The notes under the pieces are model-generated. The model ran no database searches. It was not told the DNA's origin and saw only the letters and a program-made list of their open reading frames with translations. From positions 1,333,192 through 1,397,191 of the forward strand of contig JAHBVT010000001.1 of the NCBI GenBank assembly GCA_019637355.1: a DNA stretch of 64,000 bases, written 5' to 3'. A program made the translations under genes and the position numbers. Each line of letters starts with the position of its first letter. Within the stretch, counting starts at the first letter, position 1. Shown in pieces: positions 1-10,780 of the stretch. Source of the stretch: Gemmatimonadaceae bacterium (lineage in GTDB: Bacteria > Gemmatimonadota > Gemmatimonadetes > Gemmatimonadales > Gemmatimonadaceae).

Positions 1-1
1 G

Positions 2-1027
2 CTCACCGAGACCAAGGTCACCGTCTTCGAGCTCGGCCCCCCGCCGGACAGCGACGACAACCCCGCCGACGAGGGCGAGTCGAAGGAGCGTGCCAAGCGC
101 ACCTACCAGCAGTCAGTGACGACGACGAAGGAAGTGCTGAATTCGGTGCGGATGGGGCAGAGCCCCAACGTCAAGAAGATCAAGCGCGTGGTGCAGGGCA
201 TCGTCGACCAGATTCTCAGTGACGAGTCCTCGCTGGTGGGCCTGACGACCATCCGCGACTACGACGACTATACGTTCACCCACTGCGTGAACGTGGCGAT
301 CTTCTCGATTGCGCTCGGGCGTCGTCTCGGCCTCACGCGCCTGCAGCTCTACGACCTCGGCTTCACGGCGCTGTTCCACGACATCGGCAAGTCCCGTGTC
401 CCGATCGACGTCATCCAGAAGCCCGACGCGCTCGACGAAGAAGAGTGGCGCCTCGTGATGGCCCATCCTTGGCTCGGCGTGTTGGCGCTGTTCCAGTTGC
501 GCGAGCATTCGGAGTTCCCATACCGCTCGATGCTCGTCGCGTACCAGCACCATATGAAGCGCGATCTCACCGGGTATCCGCGGTCGCTGCGCATCGCTGA
601 GATGAGTTTCTATAGCAAGATCGTCGCGGTAGCGGACGGCTTCGATGCCGCGACGTCGCGCCGCGTGTACACCACGCAGCCGTTGAGTCCGGCAGAGGTC
701 CTGCGGGAGATGCGCGATAACCCGCGGCGCGGGATGGATCCCGTCGTCGTGAAGGCCTTCGTCGCCTTGCTCGGCATCTATCCGGTGGGCTCGCTCGTGG
801 TGCTCGACTCCTTCGAACTCGCCATCGTGCACGCCGTCAACCCGATTCCCGAAATGGTCTCGCGGCCCATCGTGCGCGTCATCAGCGACGACCTCGGCAA
901 CGTTGAGCATCCGGGGCGGCTGGTGGACCTCGCCGAGAAGAACGAGGCTGGCACGTTCGCGAAGTCCATCATCAAGACGGCGGATCCCGACCGGTACGGC
1001 ATCCGTGTCGGCGACTACTTCGTCTGA
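2..1027 (+). CDS. HD-GYP domain protein, 5' end outside the window
   Basis: The reading frame is open from the first bases of the window, so the N-terminus is missing. The visible part carries an HD motif (FHDIGKSRVP), a later HH pair in YQHHMKRDLTGYP and the downstream SKIVAVADGFDAATSRR segment, which together define the HD-GYP family of cyclic-di-GMP phosphodiesterases. The canonical DGxGYP stretch is altered to DLTGYP. HD-GYP proteins use paired His/Asp side chains to bind two or three metals; the ligands recognisable here are present, so activity is plausible. An acidic linker precedes the domain. The stop lies 4 bases before the trpA start, so the two are probably co-transcribed. Function is inferred from motifs only. 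Confidence 0.88.
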   Translation, partial: LTETKVTVFELGPPPDSDDNPADEGESKERAKRTYQQSVTTTKEVLNSVRMGQSPNVKKIKRVVQGIVDQILSDESSLVGLTTIRDYDDYTFTHCVNVAIFSIALGRRLGLTRLQLYDLGFTALFHDIGKSRVPIDVIQKPDALDEEEWRLVMAHPWLGVLALFQLREHSEFPYRSMLVAYQHHMKRDLTGYPRSLRIAEMSFYSKIVAVADGFDAATSRRVYTTQPLSPAEVLREMRDNPRRGMDPVVVKAFVALLGIYPVGSLVVLDSFELAIVHAVNPIPEMVSRPIVRVISDDLGNVEHPGRLVDLAEKNEAGTFAKSIIKTADPDRYGIRVGDYFV

Positions 1028-1031
1028 GCCC

Positions 1032-1808
1032 GTGCTGACCGAACGCTTCCAGGCGCTGCGCGCCGATGGGCGCCGTGCGCTCGTCTGCTACGTGACGGCC
1101 GGCCATCCCAATCCGGACGAGTCGGTGCGGTTCATCCGTGAACTGCCGGCCGCTGGCGCCGACGTCATCGAAGTCGGCGTCCCGTTTTCCGACCCACTGG
1201 CGGATGGTCCCGTCATCCAGGGTAGCTCGCAGAAGGCGCTCGTCCAAGGCGTCACTTTTGAGGGGACATTGGCCATCATCGCCGAGGCCAAGCCCGCTGT
1301 GCCGGTGGTGCTCTTCAGCTATCTCAACCCGCTGATTGCAGCCGGGCCGGACGCGCTCACGCGCGCGGCGGCTGCGGGCGTCAGTGGCGTGCTCGTCACC
1401 GACCTGCCGGTCGGGGCCGATCCCGAGCGCGAGGCCTGGCTCGGGGGCGGGCCGCTCGAGTTCGTGCGCCTCGCCGCGCCCACGACGCCCCGCGAGCGGA
1501 TGGCCGAAGTCGCGACGCACGGCCGCGGCTTCGTGTATCTCATCAGCCGACTCGGCGTGACCGGGATGCACCAGGGGGTGGCCAGTTCGCTGCCGGAGAG
1601 CGTGGCTCGCCTACGTGCGGTGTGCGACCTGCCCATCTGCGTGGGCTTCGGTATCTCGACGCCGGCACAAGCACGCGCGGTGGCCGCGCTCGCTGACGGC
1701 GTCGTGGTAGGCTCCGCGTTGGTGAAGACCGCCGACGAACGCGGCGTCGAGGCCGCGCTCGCGTTGGTGCGCGCGATGCGCGCGGCGATGGACGGGGACG
1801 ACGGCTGA
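1032..1808 (+). CDS. trpA: Tryptophan synthase alpha chain
   Basis: Converts indole-3-glycerol phosphate to indole and glyceraldehyde 3-phosphate for the beta chain, the final steps of tryptophan biosynthesis. The catalytic Glu and Asp are in [14 protein letters not shown]; further family marks are [20 protein letters not shown] and VGFGIS near the phosphate-binding end. The GTG start at 1032 gives 258 residues, close to the usual length of about 265; the open frame extends upstream to 903 but that part reads through the HD-GYP gene and lacks similarity. Unusually it lies between signalling genes, not beside trpB. The stop overlaps the next start by one base (TGATG). Confidence 0.95.
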   Translation: MLTERFQALRADGRRALVCYVTAGHPNPDESVRFIRELPAAGADVIEVGVPFSDPLADGPVIQGSSQKALVQGVTFEGTLAIIAEAKPAVPVVLFSYLNPLIAAGPDALTRAAAAGVSGVLVTDLPVGADPEREAWLGGGPLEFVRLAAPTTPRERMAEVATHGRGFVYLISRLGVTGMHQGVASSLPESVARLRAVCDLPICVGFGISTPAQARAVAALADGVVVGSALVKTADERGVEAALALVRAMRAAMDGDDG

Positions 1809-3880
1809 TGCGGGCCATCGGCGTCTACCGCGCGATAACGCCGCCGCTCGGCACGGCAGCCGTCGTGCTCGCGTGCCTGCTCGACGACGGGTGGCTTCGC
1901 CACCCGTGGGTGACCGTGGGGTTGGTGCTCGCGGCTGCGGGGGCACGTCGCTTCCACTTGCCGATCACCAAGTTCACGTTCGTCGGCGTCCTCGGGATGG
2001 TCGCGGTGGGCGGCAGCCTGCTGGTGGGCCCAGCCGCGGCCGCACTCGGTGTCGCGCTGGGAGTTGCGCTGGCCGACGGCGTCTGGCTGGGGCGCGGCGC
2101 GTTGCCGGCGTGGATCAATGCGTCGCGCGAGGCGTTGGCGCTCGGCTCAGCCTACGGCTGGTTCGCGTGGGTACGGGGGGCGATGCATACGGGCGGCGAA
2201 GGCCTGCTCGCCGATGCGCCCGCCATCGGCGTGTTCGTCGTCGTGCACTTCGCCCTGAGCCGCACCCTGCAGTACCTATCGCTCATCGTGCGCAACAAAC
2301 TTTCCGCCGACGAGGCCAGCCTCATCCTGCGCTACGAAGTCATCGGGCTCGGCGCGAGTAGCTTCGTGCTGGCGGTGATGCTCGCGGCCATTATGTCGCT
2401 CGAGCCGATGGGCGTGGTCGTCGTGGCGGTGATGCTGGGCTTCGCGGGTCTGCTCCTCAAGCGGATCCTCGAGGAAAGCATCGCGGCCGAGGAGCTCAAT
2501 ACCGTGCTCGCGATGGAGGCGGCGGTGTCCGCCGACGCGTCGCTGGGCACGGCGATTGAGCGCCTTGAGCGGATGGCGCATCGCCTGCTCGAATGGAAGG
2601 AACTGCGGTTGCTGCGTTGGGACGGACGCGAGGCCAGGGTGCTGTACCGTACCGGGAGGGGCGTGCTCGACCCTACGGAGCCGGCGCCGCGAGATGGCGC
2701 CACGTTGCGCAGCGAGGCATTGACCACCGGTGTGCTGCTCTTGCTGCCCGACGCCAATCGCGATCCGCGCGTCGAGCGACCGCTTGCGGGCGCCGCCTCG
2801 CGTGCCGTCGCGCCACTGACTTTCGGTGACCGCTTGATCGGTCTGCTGGAGCTCGACACACCGAAACGTGGCGCCTACGGCAACAAGGAGGGCCTGCTGC
2901 TGAAGCGCGTCGCGCAGCAGATGGCGACCACGATCCATCTGATGGACCTGCGCGCTCCGCTGGTGGCCACCGTCGAGCGCCTGGCCGACGAGGTGACGCG
3001 CCTAACGGAATCGGCACGTACCCTGCGCGGTGGCGGCGATGCCGTGGTGCGCGCAGTTGCAGAGATCGAACACGGCCTGGTGGAAGAGTCGGAGCAGTTG
3101 CGGCACGGACTGGACGCAATGCGCGCACTGGGCGACCGCACGCGGGCCGTCGCGTCGGACGCGACAGCCGCGCACACCGGTACCAAGGACGCGAGCGCCG
3201 CAGCGGCCGAGAACCGAGCGGCCGTGGAGGGGGCGTTGCAGCAACTCCTCGACGCCAAGGGCTTCACCGCCGAAAGTACGGCGCGCGTCGGCACGCTCGC
3301 GCAGACGATGCGCGAGGTCACGGGCTTCATCGCGGTGATCCGCGAGCTTGCGGTGCAGACCAACCTGCTCGCACTCAACGCGGCAATCGAGGCGGCCCGG
3401 GCCGGACACGAGGGCAGGGGGTTCGCTGTCGTGGCCGACGAGGTACGCGCGTTGGCCGACGAGAGTGGCCAGGCCGCCGACGCGGCGCAACGCGCGCTGC
3501 AGGACTTCGAGGCGCAAATGCGCCAGACGGCGGAACTGATGGGCCGTGGCGAGCATCTCGTCGGGGACGCCGAAGCGCGTAGCGCCGGCTCGCGCGAGGC
3601 GCTCGGGCGCATCGTGGACGGTACCGCTGAGGCGGCCGTGCACGCAGCGCGCATCGCCAGTTCGGCCGAGGACCAGCGCCGCGAGGTAGAGCGGATGCGC
3701 GAACGGCTCACGCGGCTCGAAGGCATCGTCGCGCGCAACCGCAGCGGGCTGCACAGCGTGAGTGGGGCGGCGGCCGAACAAGCCGAGGCGCTACGTGACC
3801 TTGAACAGGCAACGACTGCCTTGCGCGATGTGGTCGGCGGCCTCACGGTGTTGACACAGCGCGTGACGAGGACGGGATGA
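1808..3880 (+). CDS. Methyl-accepting chemotaxis-type protein with membrane domain and GAF
   Basis: A 690-residue sensor. Residues 1 to about 230 form several hydrophobic segments, making this an integral-membrane sensor and not a classic two-helix receptor with a periplasmic domain. Residues about 245-375 resemble a GAF domain. The remainder is a long helical signalling domain whose hairpin tip at about residues 505-550 is canonical ([20 protein letters not shown] followed by [14 protein letters not shown]). That tip contacts CheA and CheW in known receptors. No HAMP domain is obvious. No che genes are in the window. It overlaps trpA by one base and the next gene by four (ATGA), so translation is probably coupled. 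Confidence 0.88.
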   Translation: MRAIGVYRAITPPLGTAAVVLACLLDDGWLRHPWVTVGLVLAAAGARRFHLPITKFTFVGVLGMVAVGGSLLVGPAAAALGVALGVALADGVWLGRGALPAWINASREALALGSAYGWFAWVRGAMHTGGEGLLADAPAIGVFVVVHFALSRTLQYLSLIVRNKLSADEASLILRYEVIGLGASSFVLAVMLAAIMSLEPMGVVVVAVMLGFAGLLLKRILEESIAAEELNTVLAMEAAVSADASLGTAIERLERMAHRLLEWKELRLLRWDGREARVLYRTGRGVLDPTEPAPRDGATLRSEALTTGVLLLLPDANRDPRVERPLAGAASRAVAPLTFGDRLIGLLELDTPKRGAYGNKEGLLLKRVAQQMATTIHLMDLRAPLVATVERLADEVTRLTESARTLRGGGDAVVRAVAEIEHGLVEESEQLRHGLDAMRALGDRTRAVASDATAAHTGTKDASAAAAENRAAVEGALQQLLDAKGFTAESTARVGTLAQTMREVTGFIAVIRELAVQTNLLALNAAIEAARAGHEGRGFAVVADEVRALADESGQAADAAQRALQDFEAQMRQTAELMGRGEHLVGDAEARSAGSREALGRIVDGTAEAAVHAARIASSAEDQRREVERMRERLTRLEGIVARNRSGLHSVSGAAAEQAEALRDLEQATTALRDVVGGLTVLTQRVTRTG

Positions 3881-4413
3881 GCGCGGGCATAATGCCGCCG
3901 TGGGCGGAAGTCGGCGAGAAGCGCCTGGCGCACATCGCGCGAGTGACGGCCTTGCTGGATCGCTGGGCGGCACAGTTGCATCTCGACGCCGCCGAGGCGC
4001 AGGCCTGGCACGACGCAGGGCGCTGGCACGATGCCCTGCGCGATGCGTCACCCGAGACGCTGCGCGCGCTGGCGGACGATCCGACGCGTCCGGTGGAGAC
4101 GCTGCACGGCCCGGCCGCCGCGACGCGCCTCGAGCGGGACGGCGAGCAGCGCAGCGAAGTGCTTGAGGCCATCCGCTGGCATACCGTCGGCTACGCGGGC
4201 TGGAGAAGGGTGGGACGCGCGTTGTATATGGCGGACTTCCTCGAACCGGGCCGGCAGTTCGCGCGCGCGGACCGTGCCTTCCTTGCGGACCATCTGGTGC
4301 ACGACTTCGATGGCGTGTTCCGCCAAGTGCTGCGAATGCGCATCGAGTGGATCGTGCGCGAGGGGAAGTCACTGTTCCCCGAGACGGTCACCCTCTGGAA
4401 CCAGGTTCGCTGA
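3877..4413 (+). CDS. HD-domain hydrolase, YqeK-like
   Basis: A 178-residue HD phosphohydrolase. HDAGRWHD supplies the HD pair; [22 protein letters not shown] and [12 protein letters not shown] match the pattern of the YqeK family (LHD, HG, HT.G, AD.IEP.R), whose studied members hydrolyse diadenosine tetraphosphate symmetrically. Residue spacing is close but not identical, so the substrate is uncertain. In many bacteria yqeK lies with nadD, rsfS and a LytR-type gene; here a LytR_C gene follows directly, which supports the assignment. Start ATG overlaps the previous stop (ATGA). Confidence 0.75.
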   Translation: MSAGIMPPWAEVGEKRLAHIARVTALLDRWAAQLHLDAAEAQAWHDAGRWHDALRDASPETLRALADDPTRPVETLHGPAAATRLERDGEQRSEVLEAIRWHTVGYAGWRRVGRALYMADFLEPGRQFARADRAFLADHLVHDFDGVFRQVLRMRIEWIVREGKSLFPETVTLWNQVR

Positions 4414-4850
4414 TGCGCGTGCGCGGCCGCTGGGTGCTCGTGGTCGTCGCGTTAGCGGTCAGCGGGTATGTCGCGTGGACGCAGATTCGCAGGCCGGGCG
4501 GATCGGCGGGGGCGCTCCCTCGGGTGGCGGCGCTCGAGCGCATCGTGCCCGACAGTGTGCGCATCAAGATCGAAGTCCTGAATGCCAGCGACATCCGCGG
4601 TCTCGCGCGGCGGGGCACCGCGATGCTGCGCGACCTCGGCTTCGATGTGGTCAGCAGCGGCAACGCCCCCGAACAGCTCGACTCGACAGTCGTGTGGGTT
4701 CGCTCGGGTCGGATGGACTGGGGCGAGCTCGCCGCCGAGGCCTTGGGCGGGGCGCGCGTCGAGGCGCGCCCGGACTCCTCACGCTACCTCGATCTCACGA
4801 TCCTGCTCGGGCGTTCCTGGCGGCCGCCGGCGGAGGCGTTCTACCCGTAG
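4413..4850 (+). CDS. Membrane-anchored LytR C-terminal domain protein
   Basis: A 145-residue protein from the ATG at 4413, which overlaps the preceding stop by one base. Residues 1-25 have a short basic start (MRVRGR) and one hydrophobic helix, consistent with a membrane anchor. Residues about 48-130 match the LytR_C domain (IKIEVLNASDIRGLARRGT, then LGFDVVSSGNA), a small module found at the end of LytR-CpsA-Psr proteins and also alone. Its role is not established; it probably sits on the periplasmic side. The 3' end runs 72 bases into the convergent rlmN coding region. Confidence 0.75.
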   Translation: MRVRGRWVLVVVALAVSGYVAWTQIRRPGGSAGALPRVAALERIVPDSVRIKIEVLNASDIRGLARRGTAMLRDLGFDVVSSGNAPEQLDSTVVWVRSGRMDWGELAAEALGGARVEARPDSSRYLDLTILLGRSWRPPAEAFYP

Positions 4851-5852
4851 CTGTCCGCAGGCCGCCGCGATGTCCATTCCGCGGCTCTTCCGGATGGCCA
4901 CTTCGACCCCGCGCTCGCGGATGCGCCGCGCGAACTTGGCGATGGCTTCCGGCGTCGTCGGCGTGAAGCCCATCGCCCCGCCGGGATGCAGCGGAATCAG
5001 GTTCACGAACGCGCCGCAGTCGCGCGCCAGCTTCGCCAGTTGGTCGGCGTGTTCGGGGCGGTCATTCACGCCCCCGAGCATCACGTACTCGAAGGTCACG
5101 CGCCGGTCGAACTCCGCTGCCGCGCGGATGACGTCGGCGAGCGGATACTTGATGTTCACCGGCATCAGTTCGCCGCGCAGCGCATCGCTCGGCGCGTGGA
5201 TCGACAGCGCCAGCCGGAACTGTTCCTTGCGCTGACTGAGGGCGACGATGCCCGGCAACACGCCCACCGTGGAGACGGTGATATGCCGTGCCCCGATGCC
5301 GAAGCCCTTCGGGTCGTTGAGGATGGTGAGCACGTGCTCGACCGCCTTCCAGTTCATCAGCGGTTCGCCCATCCCCATAAAGACGATGTTCGTGGCCCGG
5401 AGCGGGGGATCGAGCAGCGCCAGCTCACGCACCTGTCCGGCGATCTCGCTCACGCTGAGGTGGCGGGCGAAGCCCATCGCGCCGGTGGCGCAGAACGCGC
5501 ATTGGAGGGCGCAGCCGACCTGCGACGAGATGCAAAACGTCATCCGGTCGCCGTCCGGGATGGCGACGGTCTCGACGCTTTGGCCGTCGGCGAGCTGGAA
5601 GAGGAACTTCCGCGTGCCATCCACGGACGTCTGCTGCGTCGCCAAGGCGAGGCGCGGCAGCGTGAAGTGCTGGGCGAGCAGTTCCCGGAAGGCCTTGGGC
5701 AGGTCGGTCATCTGGTCGAAGCCCGCGACCGGCTTCTGCCAGAGGTGCGGTACGACCTGGCTCCCGCGGAAAGGCTTCTCGCCGTGGGCCGTGGCGAACT
5801 CCCGGAGGGTGCGTTCGGCGTCGGCAGGGGCCAAGTCAAGCAAATTCAGCAT
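4779..5852 (-). CDS. rlmN: 23S rRNA (adenine2503-C2)/tRNA (adenine37-C2) methyltransferase
   Basis: A radical-SAM enzyme that methylates A2503 of 23S rRNA and A37 of some tRNAs. The CxxxCxxC cluster motif is visible as CALQCAFC, followed by GMGEPLMN, and the second catalytic Cys is in AACGQL near the C-terminus. The start at 5852 (MLNLLDLAP) is chosen because TTGCGC-N17-TACTCT lies just upstream with the hexamer ending five bases before the ATG; a longer frame to 5906 would overrun that promoter. The product is about 357 residues. A tail rich in Arg after AACGQL is encoded over the 3' end of the LytR_C gene on the other strand. Confidence 0.95.
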   Translation of the reverse strand: MLNLLDLAPADAERTLREFATAHGEKPFRGSQVVPHLWQKPVAGFDQMTDLPKAFRELLAQHFTLPRLALATQQTSVDGTRKFLFQLADGQSVETVAIPDGDRMTFCISSQVGCALQCAFCATGAMGFARHLSVSEIAGQVRELALLDPPLRATNIVFMGMGEPLMNWKAVEHVLTILNDPKGFGIGARHITVSTVGVLPGIVALSQRKEQFRLALSIHAPSDALRGELMPVNIKYPLADVIRAAAEFDRRVTFEYVMLGGVNDRPEHADQLAKLARDCGAFVNLIPLHPGGAMGFTPTTPEAIAKFARRIRERGVEVAIRKSRGMDIAAACGQLRVERLRRRPPGTPEQDREIEVA

Positions 5853-5857
5853 CTTGC

Positions 5858-5886
5858 AGAGTACCGGGAACGAGGGGGTCGCGCAA
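5858..5886 (-). promoter_or_regulatory. Candidate rlmN promoter
   Basis: On the minus strand TTGCGC (5886-5881) and TACTCT (5863-5858) are separated by 17 bases. The -10 hexamer ends five bases before the rlmN ATG, so the transcript would start at or next to the start codon. Confidence 0.5.
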
Positions 5887-5897
5887 CGGGCCTCGGC

Positions 5898-5926
5898 TTC
5901 CACCAAGTGACGGCGCCAGTTAGATT
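5898..5926 (+). promoter_or_regulatory. Candidate promoter of the VanZ-aspS operon
   Basis: TTCCAC (5898-5903) and TAGATT (5921-5926) are 17 bases apart, ten bases upstream of the ATG at 5937. It would drive the nine-gene overlapping operon that ends at 15276. It lies back to back with the rlmN promoter. Confidence 0.4.
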
Positions 5927-5936
5927 TACGGCCTCA

Positions 5937-6338
5937 ATGCCTGATGCCAGTAGCCCCGCCGCGGCGCCCTCCGCCGCGGCCCGTTGGACCCCGCCTGCGC
6001 TGTGGGTCGCGATTATCCTGGTCGGCACGTCGTGGCCCCGGATTCACTTGGGCCCGCCGGACCTCGCCCTCGACAAAGTCGCGCACTTTGGCGCCTACGC
6101 CGTCCTCGCCGGCCTGATGCTGCGCGCCACGATGCGCCCCCGCCACCTCGGTACGATGGTTGCTGTGGTGCTCGCGGTCTCCGCCTTCGGTGCCGTGGAC
6201 GAATGGCACCAGTCGTTCATCCCCAGCCGCTCGATGAGCTTGCTCGACTGGGTCGCCGACACCGCCGGCGCCATCGTCGGTGTGCTCAGCGTCCGCTTCG
6301 TCCCGCTCTTCTCGCCACGCCGTCCGCAACTCACGTGA
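5937..6338 (+). CDS. VanZ-like membrane protein
   Basis: A 133-residue protein with about four hydrophobic segments. DKVAHFGAYAVLAGL in the first half and GAVDEWHQSFIPSRSMSLLDWVAD in the second are the hallmark of the VanZ-like family; VanZ gives low-level teicoplanin resistance in enterococci, but most chromosomal relatives have no known role. ATG 5937 is chosen; the same frame is open back to 4986, but that part is antisense to rlmN. The stop overlaps the aspS start by four bases (GTGA). Confidence 0.82.
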   Translation: MPDASSPAAAPSAAARWTPPALWVAIILVGTSWPRIHLGPPDLALDKVAHFGAYAVLAGLMLRATMRPRHLGTMVAVVLAVSAFGAVDEWHQSFIPSRSMSLLDWVADTAGAIVGVLSVRFVPLFSPRRPQLT

Positions 6339-8124
6339 CCCACCGCGCCGATCCGCTCGCCACTTCGCTCCGCACCCACCTCGGCGGCGCCCTGCGCCTC
6401 GCCAATGAGGGCCAGCGCGTCACGCTCGGCGGTTGGGTCCACAAATCGCGCGATCTCGGCGGCCAGTTGTTCATCGACTTGCGCGATCGCGAAGGGCTCG
6501 TGCAACTCGCGTTCAACCCGCATTGGACGCCTGTTGACGTCATCACGCAGGCCACGGGCATTGGCCTCGAGTGCGCCGTGCTCGTCGAAGGTGTCGTCGC
6601 GCCCCGGCCTGAAGGCCTGCGCAACCCAGAGATGGCCACGGGCGAGATCGAGGTGCGCGTGGCCTCCATCCGCGTCGTGGGGCCGGCGGCGACGCCGCCG
6701 ATTCCCGTCGCACTGGACAAGGAAGCCAAGCGCCCTGCCGAGGACCTCAGGCTGCGCCACCGCGTCCTCGACCTGCGTCGGCCGGAGCTGCAGCGCAGCC
6801 TCGTGCTGCGGCACCGCCTGCTGCAGGCCACGCGTCGCTACCTCAGCGAGCTAGGCTACCTCGAGCTCGAGACGCCCATCCTGACAAAGCCGACGCCCGA
6901 GGGCGCGCGCGACTTCCTCGTCCCCAGCCGGATGCACGTGGGAGAGTTCTTCGCGCTGCCGCAGTCGCCGCAGATCTACAAGCAGCTGTTTATGTGCGCG
7001 GGCTTCGACCGCTACTTCCAGGTGGCGCGCTGCTTCCGCGACGAGGACCTGCGCGCCGACCGTCAGCTCGAGTTCACGCAGATCGACATCGAGGCGTCGT
7101 TCATCACGCGCGAGGACATCATCACGATGTCCGAGGGCCTGATGCAGGCGCTCTGGGCGGAGGCTGGCATCGCGGTGACGACGCCGTTTCCGCGGATGAG
7201 CTACGCCGATGCAATGGAGCGCTACGGCTGCGACAGGCCGGATCTGCGCTATGGACTTGAGCTACGGGACGTGTCGGCGGCGTTCGCCGGCAGCGAGTCG
7301 GGCATCATCCAGTCGGCGCTCGCCGCGGGCGGCCGCGTGCGCGGCCTCGTCGTGCCGGGCGCGGCAACCTGGAGCCGCAAGCAGGTGGATGAACTCGAGG
7401 CGATCGCCAAGAGCGCCGGCGCGGGCGGACTGCTGCGTCTCAAGTTGGCCGACGGCAAGCTCGAAGGCCCCCTCGCCAAGTTCCTCCCGGCAGATGCCGC
7501 CTCCGCCCTCGGGCTCGCCGACGGGGACTTGTTCCTCGGCGTGGCCGGCGCGGACCGCTTCTCCAGCCCGGCGCTCGACCGCGTGCGGCAGGAGTGCGCC
7601 GCGCGCCTCGGCCTCGCCGACCCCGCCAAGCGTGAGTTCCTCTGGGTGCTCGACTTCCCGATGTTCGACCGCGATCCGGACACGGGCGCGCTGGCGGCGG
7701 TGCACCACCCGTTCACCTCGCCCAACACCGACGATATGACCGCGCGGCCAGGCGAGCCGCACAGATGGCGCGCCTTCGCCTACGACTGCGTGCTCAATGG
7801 CACCGAGCTCGGCGGCGGCTCCATCCGCACCAGCGATCCGGCGGTGCAGGCGCGGATGTTCGAGCTGCTCGGCATCGCTGACCCGGCCGATCAGGAGCGT
7901 CGCTTCGGCTTCCTGCTCGAGGGGCTGCGCGCCGGCGCGCCGCCGCACGGGGGCATCGCGTTCGGCTTCGACCGCATCGCGATGATCCTCGCCGGTGCCG
8001 ATTCGCTGCGCGACGTGATCGCCTTCCCGAAGACCACTGCGGCACGGGCGCTTTTCGAAGGCGCCCCGTCGCCGGTGCCAGCACAGGACCTCGACGAACT
8101 CCACATCCGCATCGCGGAGGCTGA

Positions 8125-8128
<4 letters not shown>
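6335..8128 (+). CDS. aspS: Aspartyl-tRNA synthetase
   Basis: Charges tRNA with aspartate. The 597-residue product has the bacterial layout: N-terminal anticodon-binding OB fold (GWVHKSRDLGG, FIDLRDREGLVQ), class II motif 2 (YFQVARCFRDEDLRADRQ), a GAD insertion around residues 290-420, and class II motif 3 (GGIAFGFDRIAMIL). The GTG at 6335 overlaps the VanZ-like stop and leaves a start of expected length; the longer frame to 5984 is out-of-frame antisense-like sequence. Whether the enzyme also charges tRNA-Asn cannot be decided from this window, which contains neither asnS nor gatCAB. Confidence 0.96.
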
Positions 8129-9083
<955 letters not shown>

Positions 9084-9087
<4 letters not shown>

Positions 9088-9536
9088 GCGGACGCGCGCA
9101 GGGCGGCGTCCGCGTCGGCGTGAGCCTGGAGGGCATTCGGATCCCTGTCTCGGCCACTCGCCTGCGGGCGGCGGTCGAGCACGTGCTGCAGGCGCGTAAG
9201 GTGCGCCGCGCGATGGTCAGCCTGACGCTGCTCACGCCGCGGCGGATGGCCGCGCTCAACGCCAAGCACCTCGGGCACGCCGGGCCCACGGACATCATCA
9301 CCTTCGGCTTCCGAGATCCGTCGGGTGCCGTAGTCGGCGACATCTACCTCTGCCCGGCGGTCGCCACGGCAAACGCCAAGCGTTTCGGCGTGCCCGTGCG
9401 CGAGGAGTTCCTGCGCCTCGCCGTCCACGGCGCGTTGCACGTGCTGGGCTACGAGCATCCGGAGGGCGACGAGCGCACGCGCTCGCCGATGTGGCGCCTG
9501 CAGGAGCGGCTGCTGCGGACGGTCGTGGCCGCGTGA
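9084..9536 (+). CDS. ybeY: Endoribonuclease YbeY (16S rRNA 3'-end maturation)
   Basis: A 150-residue single-metal ribonuclease of the UPF0054 family. The three-His motif [11 protein letters not shown] near the C-terminus is the metal site. [14 protein letters not shown] precedes it, matching the conserved H..TD..SF region with Gly in place of Ser. Start is GTG 9084, overlapping the phoH-like stop. In characterised bacteria YbeY is needed for 16S rRNA 3' processing and ribosome quality control. Confidence 0.94.
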
Positions 9537-10780
9537 CCCTCCTCGCGGTCTTGGTGGCGATTGGCGCAGGCGTGATCGCCGCGCTCTGTGCCTTTGCTGA
9601 CGGCGCGCTGCTCGGGCTCGACAGCGACGAGCCTCCGAGCGAGGCGCGTACGCGCGCCATCCTCGAGCGACGCGAGCGCGCGCACCGCGCGCTGGCCTTC
9701 GGCCGCATCGTCGCGCAGTTGGCCAGCGGCGCCGCCACCACGGTGGCATTGCTCGCCACGCAGTGGCTACCGGCAGCGTGGTTCACGCCCGGCGTCGTGC
9801 TCGCGGGCGTGGCAATCGTCGGCATCACCGAGGTCGGCGCACGCGCGGCGGGAGATGCCGCCGGCGCGCGGGGGCTGGCCGCCGTCGGCGGCGTGGTCGA
9901 AGCCGTCGAGTGGATCTGCGCACCCGTGGTGGCGTTCGGCCAATGGGCAGATGACGCCCTGATGGCCCTGCTGCCGCCGCCTGCGCCGGATGATGAGGAC
10001 CACGATGATGCGGTCGAACGCTTCCGTGAGGTGGTCGCCGCCGAGGCTGAGGTCACCCCGCAGGAAGAGGTGCTGCTGCACGGCGTCTTTTCGCTCGGCG
10101 ACACCAAAGTCTCGGCCATTATGGTGCCGCGCGTCGACATCGTGGGGCTCGAGCGCGACACGCCCTGGAGCGAGGTCGTGGACCGTGTGCGCAGCGCACA
10201 GCACGCCCGCCTCGTGGTCTACGACGGCACGCTCGACGAAGTGGTCGGCATCCTCTACGCCAAGGACCTGCTGCCGGCGTTGCTGGCGGACGAGGAGCCG
10301 GCGGGCGGATGGCAGGCGCTGGTGAAGCCGGCGCTGTTCATCCCGGAGCCCAAGACCGTCGAGTCGCAGCTGCGTGATTTCCGCGCGTCACGGCGACACC
10401 TCGCGATCGTCGCCGACGAGTTCGGGGGCACCGCTGGTCTCGTCACGCTCGAGGACGCGCTGGAACTCATCATCGGCGACATCCAGGACGAAGGTGACGC
10501 CGAGCTGCCGGACGTCGAGCGTGAGGACGGTGGGCGGCTCTGGGTCGCGGCGGCGGTGACGCTCGATGCGCTCTCGGAGCTCACGGCGCAGGACTGGACC
10601 CGTGGCGACGTGTCGACCATCGGCGGTCTGGTGATGGAAGTGCTCGGCCGTCCGCCCAAGGCTGGCGAGACGCTACGGCTGAACGGCTACAAGCTCGTCG
10701 TCGAGCGCGTGGTGCGCCGACGCATCCAGCGCGTGTATCTCGAGCCCCTGACGGCGCCCCTGCCGGGGGAGGCCGCGTGA
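9533..10780 (+). CDS. CNNM/CBS-pair/CorC-type membrane protein (1)
   Basis: A 415-residue protein of the HlyC/CorC group. Residues 1 to about 165 contain hydrophobic segments of a CNNM (DUF21) domain, about 200-330 form a CBS pair ([56 protein letters not shown]), and about 335-410 a CorC_HlyC domain ([27 protein letters not shown]). Relatives are tied to magnesium or cobalt efflux and membrane ion homeostasis. GTG 9533 overlaps the ybeY stop, as in many bacteria where ybeX/corC follows ybeY. The DUF21 part is more divergent than the CBS part. Confidence 0.88.
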   Translation: MTLLAVLVAIGAGVIAALCAFADGALLGLDSDEPPSEARTRAILERRERAHRALAFGRIVAQLASGAATTVALLATQWLPAAWFTPGVVLAGVAIVGITEVGARAAGDAAGARGLAAVGGVVEAVEWICAPVVAFGQWADDALMALLPPPAPDDEDHDDAVERFREVVAAEAEVTPQEEVLLHGVFSLGDTKVSAIMVPRVDIVGLERDTPWSEVVDRVRSAQHARLVVYDGTLDEVVGILYAKDLLPALLADEEPAGGWQALVKPALFIPEPKTVESQLRDFRASRRHLAIVADEFGGTAGLVTLEDALELIIGDIQDEGDAELPDVEREDGGRLWVAAAVTLDALSELTAQDWTRGDVSTIGGLVMEVLGRPPKAGETLRLNGYKLVVERVVRRRIQRVYLEPLTAPLPGEAA

